Assembly: GCF_900111905.1 (NCBI RefSeq)
Contig: NZ_FOKM01000005.1
Location: forward strand, 369,598-433,597
DNA length: 64,000 nucleotides
Direction of reading: 5' to 3'
Source of the DNA: Rhizobium sp. NFR07
Lineage (GTDB): Bacteria > Pseudomonadota > Alphaproteobacteria > Rhizobiales > Rhizobiaceae
Shown here: piece by piece, positions 57,150 to 64,000 of the stretch
How positions within the stretch are numbered: position 1 is the stretch's first letter
Layout: every line of letters starts with the position of its first letter
Notes under the pieces: model-generated
Seen by the model: the letters and a program-made list of their open reading frames with translations, nothing else
The model's database searches: none
What the model was told of the DNA's origin: nothing
Made by a program: the position numbers and the translations under genes

Positions 57150-58561
57150 GACCGCACCTCCAGCTTGCGTATGTCGGTGATCGTCCCGGTAATTGCCGCC
57201 GCCGCCGCCATTGCCGGCGAAAGGAGATGGGTGCGCCCACCCCGCCCCTGTCGCCCTTCGAAATTGCGGTTGGACGTCGAGGCACAGCGCTGCCCGGGCT
57301 TCAGCCGGTCGTCGTTCATTGCCACGCACATGGAACAGCCGGCTTCGCGCCATTCGAAACCGGCATCGATGAAGATACGGTCGAGCCCCTTCTCCTCCGC
57401 GGCCTGCTTCACCAGCCCCGATCCCGGCACGACAAGCGCCTGCACATGCGGCGCGACCTTCCGTCCCTTCACGATTTCCGCCGCAGCCTCCAGATCCACC
57501 AGTCGCCCGTTAGTGCAGGAACCGATGAAAACCATGTCGACCGGCGTGCCGGCAATCGGCCTTCCGGGCAAAAGCCCCATATAGTCAAGCGCCCGACTGA
57601 GGCGGGCCCGTCTCTGCTCATCCTCGATTGTCTCCGGGTCAGGCACCATCCCGTCGATCGCGATCGTATCCTCGGGTGACGTCCCCCAGGTCACGTGCGG
57701 GGCGATCCCGCCGGCATCGAGCGTCACCTCGCGATCGAAGACGGCAGCCTCGTCACTCGGCAGACTCCGCCAATAGGAAACAGCCTGATCCCAAAGGTCA
57801 CCCTTCGGCACCATCGGGCGGCCCTTCAGCCAGTCGAAGGTGATGTCATCAGGCGCCACCAGCGCAACCCGGGCGCCCGCCTCGATCGCCATGTTGCAGA
57901 GCGTCATGCGCGCTTCCATTGAAAAGCCGCGCACCACGGGTCCCAGATATTCGATCGCATAGCCCGCCGCGCCGTTGATCCCGACCTTGGCGATGAACGC
58001 GAGCGCCACGTCCTTGGCGCTGACGCCCGGCGACAATGTCCCTTCGATACGTACGGCCATGGTGCGCGCCTTGCGCTGGACCAGCGCCTGCGCCGCCATG
58101 ACAATCCCGCATTCGGACGCGCCCACCCCGAATGCCAGCGTGCCGAATGCCCCATGCGTCGACGTATGGCTGTCCCCGCAGGCGAGCGTCGTGCCCGGCA
58201 GAGTAAATCCCTGCTCCGGTCCCATCACATGCACGATGCCCTGCCGGATATCGTTCAGCGGGATGAAGGGAATGCCGTAGCGCTCGACATTTTCGACCAG
58301 CCGCGCCGTCTGGGCTCGCGCCTGCGGATCGGCGATCGGTTGGTCGCGATGACGCGTTGGAATGGCATGGTCCGGCACGGCAAGATTTGCCGCCGGCCGA
58401 TGAACCCCGCAACCCCGCTTGTCGAGCGCCACGAAGGATTGCGGCGTCGACACCTCGTGCAACAGATGGCGATCGACATAGAGAAGCGCGGTCTCATCCG
58501 TCAGATATCGTACGACATGGCTGTCCCAGAGCTTTTCGTAGAGGGTGCGGGGCTTGCTCAT
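57146..58561 (-). CDS. leuC: LeuC-like large subunit of a 3-isopropylmalate dehydratase-type enzyme
   Basis: A 471-residue iron-sulfur enzyme. The 4Fe-4S ligands are Cys349 (GSCTNGR), Cys409 and Cys412 (CSMC), two residues offset from E. coli LeuC (347, 407, 410). [15 protein letters not shown] and [12 protein letters not shown] are typical LeuC blocks. Length and motifs fit bacterial LeuC type well, so catalytic competence is clear. The context (TctABC, lyase, dehydrogenase) suggests a catabolic paralogue acting on a related branched acid; dimethylmaleate hydratase DmdAB is a known LeuCD-like precedent next to a PEP-mutase-family lyase. Confidence 0.9.
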   Translation of the reverse strand: MSKPRTLYEKLWDSHVVRYLTDETALLYVDRHLLHEVSTPQSFVALDKRGCGVHRPAANLAVPDHAIPTRHRDQPIADPQARAQTARLVENVERYGIPFIPLNDIRQGIVHVMGPEQGFTLPGTTLACGDSHTSTHGAFGTLAFGVGASECGIVMAAQALVQRKARTMAVRIEGTLSPGVSAKDVALAFIAKVGINGAAGYAIEYLGPVVRGFSMEARMTLCNMAIEAGARVALVAPDDITFDWLKGRPMVPKGDLWDQAVSYWRSLPSDEAAVFDREVTLDAGGIAPHVTWGTSPEDTIAIDGMVPDPETIEDEQRRARLSRALDYMGLLPGRPIAGTPVDMVFIGSCTNGRLVDLEAAAEIVKGRKVAPHVQALVVPGSGLVKQAAEEKGLDRIFIDAGFEWREAGCSMCVAMNDDRLKPGQRCASTSNRNFEGRQGRGGRTHLLSPAMAAAAAITGTITDIRKLEVRS

Positions 58562-58577
58562 CCGGCTGTCTCCCGTT

Positions 58578-59441
58578 TCAGACCGCTTCCGCCCATTCCT
58601 TCTCGAACGACCAGATGTCCTCGAAGCCGAGCAGCTTGTTCATTTCGGCGAAGGAGTAGAGATCGATATCGCTGCTGGTCATGCCATTGGCGAGCAGATC
58701 GCCATAGGCTTTTTCCAGCGCGCGCGTCACGGCAAGGAAGCCGACGGCCGGGTGGATGGCGATCGCATAACGCATCTCCTTCAAGCGCTCCGCGGAGAGA
58801 AGCGGCGTACGCCCGCCATTGACCATGTTGGCGAACATCGGTGCCTTGATGGCGTTGGCCGCATCGATCATCTCCTGCTCGCTTTCCGGCGATTCGACGA
58901 AGACGACATCCGCTCCCGCTTCCGCATAGGCCTGCCCACGTTTGATCGCCTCGTCGATCCCGAGCGATGTGCGGCTGTCGGTGCGCGCGATGATCAGGAA
59001 ATCATCCGACTTGCGCGCCTTGACCGCGACCTCGATCTTGCGCTGCATGTCGGCGATCGGGATCACCCGGCGAAACGGCGTATGGCCGCATTTCTTCGGG
59101 AATTCCTGGTCCTCGATCTGGATCGCGGTGACGCCGGCGGCCTCATATCCTTCAACCGTCGTTCGGACGTTCAACAGCCCGCCATAACCCGTATCCGCAT
59201 CGGCGATGATCGGCTTCTCCGTGCGCTTGCAGATCTGGGCGATCCGCTCGAGCATGTCACGATAGGTGGCGATACCCGCATCCGGAATGCCGAGATAGGA
59301 CGCGACCGTGCCGTATCCGGTGACATAGAGCGCCTTGAAATCCATGGAGTTTGCCATGAGCGCAGAGATGAGGTCGAAGACGCCGGGAGCAACAACGAAG
59401 TCACCGGCCGCAATGGCTTGCTTGAGTCTGGGGTCGGACAT
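58578..59441 (-). CDS. Isocitrate lyase/PEP mutase superfamily C-C lyase
   Basis: A 287-residue TIM-barrel enzyme. Metal and substrate residues are in DADTGYGG (81-88), and KKCGH at 116-120 has the catalytic Cys118 of lyases, which marks it as a carbon-carbon lyase rather than a phosphomutase. Family members cleave 2-methylisocitrate, dimethylmalate or oxaloacetate to pyruvate-like products. The ATG at 59441 has AAGGAG upstream; the longer open frame is a shadow of TctA. With LeuCD-like subunits next door, hydration followed by cleavage to pyruvate (or glyoxylate) and a short acid is the simplest model (inference). Confidence 0.88.
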   Translation of the reverse strand: MSDPRLKQAIAAGDFVVAPGVFDLISALMANSMDFKALYVTGYGTVASYLGIPDAGIATYRDMLERIAQICKRTEKPIIADADTGYGGLLNVRTTVEGYEAAGVTAIQIEDQEFPKKCGHTPFRRVIPIADMQRKIEVAVKARKSDDFLIIARTDSRTSLGIDEAIKRGQAYAEAGADVVFVESPESEQEMIDAANAIKAPMFANMVNGGRTPLLSAERLKEMRYAIAIHPAVGFLAVTRALEKAYGDLLANGMTSSDIDLYSFAEMNKLLGFEDIWSFEKEWAEAV

Positions 59442-59476
59442 GAGGTTTCTCCTTTGGAATGAAATGCGGGATGCGC

Positions 59477-61018
59477 CTAAGCATCCCTGCCGGCGAGATC
59501 CTCGCCCGGCATGAGAGACGAGACGCCCATCCGGCGGCGCTTCCACGAGCCGTAGAAGACCGCGCCGAGCGAAATGACGATGAGCGCGATGATGCCGATC
59601 GAGATCGGCCGCTCGATCAGCGGCGACAGGCTGCTTCCGCCAAGCTGCCAGGTGCGGACGAGATTACCTTCCATCATCAGCCCAAGCAGCAGACCGATCA
59701 CCATCGCCACGACGGAATAACCGTAGCGCTTCATCAGCACGCCGAGGATCGAGAAGACGAGAAGCGTCACCGGGCCGCTGATGCTGGTCGTCAGCGCATA
59801 GGAGCCGAGCGCCGTGCAGGTGACGACGGGCGGCAGAAGATAGGCGAGCGGCACGCGCACGATATAGACGACGAAGCGGATGAAGAGGACACCGATTACG
59901 GCGAGGATGATCGCCTGGATGAAGCTGCCGGCGATGATCGCGTAGACGACATCCTTCTGGTCGGCGATGAAGCGCGGCCCGCCTGTCACGTTGTGCATGG
60001 AGAAGGCACTGAGCATGATCGCGGTTGCCGCACTGGACGGTATCCCGAGCGCCAGAAGCGCCACCATCGAGCCCCCTTCCGAGGACGAGTTGGCCGATTC
60101 CGCCGCGATGACGCCATTGGGATTGCCCTTGCCGAAACTGTCGGGATCCTTCGAGAAGCGCTTCGTCAGCGTATAGGAGACAAGATTGGCGATCGACGAG
60201 CCGAGGCCCGGCACGACACCGAGGCCTGCGCCCAGCGCGGATCCGCGAAACAGCGTTCCCAGATTATGGCGGATGGAAAAGAAGCCGCTGACGATCTCCC
60301 GCGTGCTGACCTTGCGGCTTTCCTGGTCCTTGACGATGTAGTCGCTCTTGACGAGCAGGAAGAGTTCGGACGCTGCAAACAGACCGATCATCGCGGCATT
60401 GGAATCGACGCCATCGAGCAGATAGAGCGATCCGAACGTGCCGCGCTCCGTTCCCGCCGAACTCATACCGATCAGCGCCAGCAGCACGCCCAGCGCACCC
60501 GCAGTGATCGCTCTCCAGAAACGCCCCTCCGTCATCAGGCCGATCAGCAGCAGACCGACCACCGCGACGAGGAAGAGTTCGGACGCACCGAGCTTCAGCA
60601 CGACGTGGGACAGCGGCTCCAGGATGAGAAACAGCATCACGTAACCGAATGCCGTCCCGACCGTCGAGGCACTCAGCGACAGGCCCAGCGCCTCGTTGTG
60701 CAACCCCTTCTTGGCCATCGGATAGCCATCGAAACAAGTGGCGATGGCAGCCGAGGTCCCGGGCACGTTCATCAGCACGGCAGGTATCGCGCAGCCGAAG
60801 CCGCCACCGGTGAAAATTGCCGTCAGGAAGAGAATGGATTCGACGAAATCCATGTAGAGCGTCATCGGCAGGAAGATCGCCATTGCGATCGGGACGGACA
60901 GGCCCGGAATGGCGCCGAAGATAAGCCCGATGAAAATTCCGAGCGGCGCGACCACCCAGACCATGGGGGTGGCAAACAGCGATGTGAAAGCGTCGAAAAT
61001 GGCTTGAATATCGATCAT
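59477..61018 (-). CDS. tctA: Tripartite tricarboxylate transporter permease TctA
   Basis: A 513-residue membrane protein with about twelve helices. GLIFGAIPGLSVPIAMAIFLPMT is the hallmark glycine/proline block near residue 27, with VLMNVPGTSAAIATCFDGYPMAKKG and VVPGLGSSIANLVSYTLTKRF further on. It imports a carboxylate together with TctB and the TctC receptor using an ion gradient. The start is four bases after the TctB stop. The next gene downstream is the lyase, so the imported compound is probably metabolised directly. Confidence 0.93.
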   Translation of the reverse strand: MIDIQAIFDAFTSLFATPMVWVVAPLGIFIGLIFGAIPGLSVPIAMAIFLPMTLYMDFVESILFLTAIFTGGGFGCAIPAVLMNVPGTSAAIATCFDGYPMAKKGLHNEALGLSLSASTVGTAFGYVMLFLILEPLSHVVLKLGASELFLVAVVGLLLIGLMTEGRFWRAITAGALGVLLALIGMSSAGTERGTFGSLYLLDGVDSNAAMIGLFAASELFLLVKSDYIVKDQESRKVSTREIVSGFFSIRHNLGTLFRGSALGAGLGVVPGLGSSIANLVSYTLTKRFSKDPDSFGKGNPNGVIAAESANSSSEGGSMVALLALGIPSSAATAIMLSAFSMHNVTGGPRFIADQKDVVYAIIAGSFIQAIILAVIGVLFIRFVVYIVRVPLAYLLPPVVTCTALGSYALTTSISGPVTLLVFSILGVLMKRYGYSVVAMVIGLLLGLMMEGNLVRTWQLGGSSLSPLIERPISIGIIALIVISLGAVFYGSWKRRRMGVSSLMPGEDLAGRDA

Positions 61019-61022
61019 CCGA

Positions 61023-61490
61023 CTACTCCAGGATCAGGGAATAAACGGGAATTCCCATCGGATATTGCAGGATCCAGACAGGACCGAAGCCGACAAGAAG
61101 CGAGTAGGCCGCGATGATCGCATAGTTGCGCTTGCCCATCATGATCATCGTTGCCGCGCAGAAGAGAACGCCGGCAATGTCGTATCCGATCGTCTCGAGG
61201 CTCAGGATGTAGAGCGTCAGCATCAGGCAGGCGACCGGGACACCGAAGCGCTGGCGCAACGACCCGTCGTTCTCCTCCTCCGGCCCGTCTGCATCCCGCT
61301 CCGGATGCAGGAAGAGCCCGACCGCGATGGCAATGATCAGGCCAAGCGCAAGCAGCGCCGTTGGTCCGATCAGCAGCATGTTGATCGTGGTCGGACTGGC
61401 CATCCAGGAATTGTGGGCGAACCAGACGACGAATGCAGCGAAGACCAGCAGCAAGCCGAAATGGCCTGCCCTGTTGAGGGTGATGTTCAT
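61023..61490 (-). CDS. tctB: Tripartite tricarboxylate transporter small subunit TctB
   Basis: A 155-residue membrane protein with four predicted helices (GLLLVFAAFVVWFAHNSW, LLIGPTALLALGLIIAIAVGLF, VACLMLTLYILSLETIGYDIAGVLFCAATMIM, IIAAYSLLVGFGPVWILQY). The acidic loop between the second and third helix (DADGPEEENDG) is variable in the family. TctB is the poorly conserved small permease; its identity rests on position between TctA and TctC and on the hydrophobic pattern. Confidence 0.9.
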   Translation of the reverse strand: MNITLNRAGHFGLLLVFAAFVVWFAHNSWMASPTTINMLLIGPTALLALGLIIAIAVGLFLHPERDADGPEEENDGSLRQRFGVPVACLMLTLYILSLETIGYDIAGVLFCAATMIMMGKRNYAIIAAYSLLVGFGPVWILQYPMGIPVYSLILE

Positions 61491-61511
61491 GATATTGATC
61501 CCGTCGCGACG

Positions 61512-62510
61512 TCAGAGCTGGGGTAGATACTGCTCGAAGATCTCGTAGCTTTTCTTCAGCGAGGCCGCCGTTTCCTCAGGCCCCATCCAGTCACCGCCGA
61601 TCTCGCCCTTGGCGGCAAATTCGCGGAAATCCGGACGATCGAGCATGCGCCGATAGGCGGCAACCAGCTTTTCATAGACATCCGGATGCTCATCGACGAA
61701 GGACTTCTGCACGGAGAGGCAGCGCAGGTCTGCTGCCAGAACCGGCACTTCGACATTGAGCGGCTTCAGCGCCTCGTTGATCGTCGGCGCCGGCCAGCGC
61801 GCATCGTCCCGCTCCTCGCGATAGACGGCGAGGGGACGCACCTGGTCCACGATGACATTGCTGCCGAGCGCCGAGATGAAGGTCATCGTCGCCTGGTCGC
61901 CGGCAATCGCGGTGCGCATCGGCCCGCCGCCGTCATAGGTGATCCAGTTCACGTTTTCCTTCGGTATCCCGAGCTTCTCCAGCATGATGACCGCCGAGAG
62001 ATGGCCCCCGTCGCCGGGAATGACCGCACAGCTGACCTTGCCGGGATTGTCGCGGATATCGTTCAGCAGAGCCTCCAGCGTTTGGTAGGGCTGCGCCTTG
62101 TTGACGAGCACGACGTAATAGTCCTGCCATTGGCCGTTGATATGATGAAAGTCGTCCCACTTCAGATTGCCCTGCCCGCGCAGGACCGCGGAGATGAGAT
62201 AGGGATTGACCGGTGCGACCATGGCGATCGAGCCATCGTCCTTCTGGCGTGAAAACCAGGTGAAGCCGAGCGTGCCCGAACCGCCGGAGCGGTTGACGAC
62301 GGTAACCGGAATATCGCCGAGCTCGGCGGGCAGGAATTGAGCAATGGCACGCGCAAGCCGATCGGCGGATCCACCCGCGTCGAACGGGACAAGCAGCGTC
62401 AGCTTGTTATGCGGATAGGCATCCTGCGCCTGAGCCGGCAGGTAACCCAGCCCCGCAGCCAGCGGTGTCGCGCCCGCGATCTTCATGAATGTACGACGAT
62501 CGAACTGCAT
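61512..62510 (-). CDS. tctC: Tripartite tricarboxylate transporter receptor TctC (BugT family), Tat-type signal
   Basis: A 332-residue periplasmic binding protein of the Bug family. The leader QFDRRTFMKIAGATPLAAG has a twin-arginine motif (RR at 5-6) and cleavage near AQAQDA. FDAGGSADRLARAIAQFLP is the family's glycine-rich carboxylate-binding loop, and VNRSGGSGTLGFTWF is the second. GGGAGG fixes the ATG at 62510. It is the first gene of the operon, divergent from the GntR regulator. Bug proteins bind di- or tricarboxylates, aromatics or other small acids. Confidence 0.92.
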   Translation of the reverse strand: MQFDRRTFMKIAGATPLAAGLGYLPAQAQDAYPHNKLTLLVPFDAGGSADRLARAIAQFLPAELGDIPVTVVNRSGGSGTLGFTWFSRQKDDGSIAMVAPVNPYLISAVLRGQGNLKWDDFHHINGQWQDYYVVLVNKAQPYQTLEALLNDIRDNPGKVSCAVIPGDGGHLSAVIMLEKLGIPKENVNWITYDGGGPMRTAIAGDQATMTFISALGSNVIVDQVRPLAVYREERDDARWPAPTINEALKPLNVEVPVLAADLRCLSVQKSFVDEHPDVYEKLVAAYRRMLDRPDFREFAAKGEIGGDWMGPEETAASLKKSYEIFEQYLPQL

Positions 62511-62580
62511 GATTTCCTCCCTTGCACGCAAATCCCGTCACCGGCAACGCCTCCACATTGCCAAGGTCAAGAAAGCCGTA

Positions 62581-62628
62581 TTGTATGCAAATGGTCAATC
62601 TCCGATCATGTGAATGAAAAATTTTCAT
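62581..62628. promoter_or_regulatory. Two candidate GntR operators in the divergent promoter region
   Basis: TTGTATGCAA at 62581-62590 is a near-palindrome of the kind bound by FCD-type GntR regulators. ATGAAAA-A-TTTTCAT at 62614-62628 is a perfect 7-bp palindrome with a single central base. Both lie between the tctC start (62510) and the GntR start (62660). Confidence 0.5.
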
Positions 62629-62659
62629 GGCATCCAGAGCTGGATGGAAGTCAGGTGAA

Positions 62660-63373
62660 ATGAAGAAAACCCTCGACAAAACAACGGATGGATCTACCGA
62701 AGTCGGATCGACGGCCATGCAGCGCGTCTATACGCATATCCGCGATTGCATACTATCCGGAACCTTCAGGACGGCTGAGCGCCTGGGAGAGGTCAACCTT
62801 GCAACGGAACTCGGCGTCAGCCGTACGCCGGTCCGGGAGGCGCTCAGAAACCTTGCAGCCGACGGATTCATCGAGCTTCGCCCGCATGCCGGAGCAATCG
62901 TCAAACCGTGGAAGCTGGATGAGCTCCTGTCGAGCTTCGTCATCCGGGCCGACATCGAGGCCCAGGCGGCGGCACATGCAGCAAGGCGCATAACGCCTGG
63001 TGAGATCGATGAACTTGCCGCTCTCTGCGATCTCATGGAGCAGTCCGACAGCCATGATGAAGCATTGGCGCCGCAATCCCGCAGCACGCTCAATCGACAG
63101 CTGCATCTGAGGGTGCTTCAGATATCCGGCCTGGCTTATGCCGAGCGCACGGCCATGCAGCTGATGGACCTTGCGGTGCTGACGATGACCTTCAACCGCT
63201 TCGGCGGCGAGGAGGTTCATCGCAGCAACGAGGATCACCGCATCCTCCTTCGCGCCTTCCGCCTGAAGGATGAACTTCTCGCTCATTCGGTGATGCGGAC
63301 GCACATCCTGACGGCCTCGGCGATTTTGCGGGAGACGGACAGCGGGGATAACGAGGATCGGGCTCGCCGGTGA
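62660..63373 (+). CDS. GntR family regulator, FCD domain
   Basis: A 237-residue regulator. The winged helix is at about 21-84 (QRVYTHIRDCILSGTFR, LATELGVSRTPVREALRNLAADGF). The helical FCD domain keeps likely metal ligands Asn145, His149, His193 and His215. The frame has an earlier ATG at 62627, but that lies inside a palindrome and lacks a ribosome site, whereas the ATG at 62660 follows GGAAG and AGGTGA. It is divergent from the TctC-B-A operon and is its probable regulator, sensing the imported acid or a product. Confidence 0.87.
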   Translation: MKKTLDKTTDGSTEVGSTAMQRVYTHIRDCILSGTFRTAERLGEVNLATELGVSRTPVREALRNLAADGFIELRPHAGAIVKPWKLDELLSSFVIRADIEAQAAAHAARRITPGEIDELAALCDLMEQSDSHDEALAPQSRSTLNRQLHLRVLQISGLAYAERTAMQLMDLAVLTMTFNRFGGEEVHRSNEDHRILLRAFRLKDELLAHSVMRTHILTASAILRETDSGDNEDRARR

Positions 63374-63765
<392 letters not shown>

Positions 63766-63769
63766 CCAA

Positions 63770-63845
63770 GCGCAAACTTTGGTTTGCGCGACTACGCCAA
63801 CGTCTAGCGTTGGCGGACTGTGCCGGAGCAAAACCGAAGGTTTTG
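63770..63845. repeat. Cluster of three short perfect stem-loops upstream of tRNA-fMet
   Basis: GCGCAAAC/GTTTGCGC (63770-63789), CGCCAACG/CGTTGGCG (63795-63815) and CAAAACC/GGTTTTG (63829-63845), with 3-5-nt loops, are evenly spaced just upstream of the tRNA 5' end. They may be part of the tRNA precursor leader or a dispersed rhizobial palindromic element. Confidence 0.55.
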
Positions 63846-63927
63846 TCTCCTGTAAGGCGGGCAGCAGATCAAGACCTGTGAGCCTGCCTTGGCATTCGAT
63901 TTCGTTCTGCTTTATCCCTTGAACGAC

Positions 63928-63954
63928 AAAGGGCCGCTTTTGGGGCGGCCCTTT
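63928..63954. terminator. Perfect 10-bp stem-loop
   Basis: AAAGGGCCGC (63928-63937) pairs with GCGGCCCTTT (63945-63954), loop TTTTGGG. A stem with A-run on one side and T-run on the other suits a factor-independent terminator, probably for a leftward gene beyond the window edge. No gene can be seen in the last 235 nt. Confidence 0.55.
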
Positions 63955-64000
63955 GGTGTTGGCCAGGGGCCGTAGGTTTCGTTCGAGAAGATTGTTTTCC

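Noticed and set aside
57150..57353. N-terminal extension of the LeuD-like frame
   Set aside because: It lies inside the LeuC coding region in another frame and has no similarity to LeuD. The ATG at 57149 gives the normal length.

Overview
The window looks like a stretch of chromosome or large replicon from a GC-rich alphaproteobacterium. I infer the order Hyphomicrobiales, probably Rhizobiaceae. The reasons are many solute-importer operons (two peptide-type ABC sets, one TRAP, one TctABC), dense catabolic operons each with a GntR, LacI, MarR or TetR regulator, and an initiator tRNA with a variant anticodon stem. No species call is possible from the sequence alone. About 48 protein genes and one tRNA can be supported. 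I see no insertion sequence, phage gene, CRISPR array or rRNA.

Layout. 1-11325: the 3' part of a giant surface or secreted protein made of 38 tandem repeats of about 91 residues. 11338-15747: a MarR regulator with two perfect palindromes upstream, divergent from a three-subunit periplasmic FAD dehydrogenase (Tat-exported small subunit, GMC flavoprotein with a cysteine cluster, triheme cytochrome c). 15967-21815: a leftward TetR-MFS-amidohydrolase-creatininase-ketopantoate-reductase-like-SDR operon with an AcrR-like operator. 22046-22627: cytochrome b561. 22669-33467: a long leftward run of hydroxyacid dehydrogenase, two YtcJ-type amidohydrolases, ABC permeases and binding protein, class III aminotransferase and another amidohydrolase, with a divergent GntR gene at 33839. 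34836-40467: rightward MarR, FAD oxidoreductase and a second ABC importer. Neither ABC set has ATPase genes here.

40492-48059 is a leftward seven-gene operon: flavin-dependent monooxygenase, AtuA-like protein, DUF4387 protein, MHS-type transporter, a flavin reductase fused to a MarR-like domain, a metallo-beta-lactamase-fold hydrolase and a zinc alcohol dehydrogenase. It reads as a two-component monooxygenase pathway. Its promoter region holds a perfect 18-bp LacI-type palindrome, and a degenerate copy lies before the TRAP operon at 49311-52262. A second LacI regulator, a histidinol-dehydrogenase paralogue and an SDR (52437-55573) follow and resemble clusters for oxidising small diols or sulfonates.

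55593-62510 is a leftward operon for TctCBA uptake, an isocitrate-lyase-superfamily lyase, LeuC/LeuD-like dehydratase subunits and a 3-hydroxyacyl-CoA-dehydrogenase-family enzyme, with a divergent GntR gene. It probably imports, isomerises or hydrates, and cleaves a branched di- or tricarboxylate. The window ends with tRNA-fMet on the minus strand, preceded in its direction of transcription by a run of short hairpins. Functional assignments come from motif recognition by eye; substrate assignments are inference.
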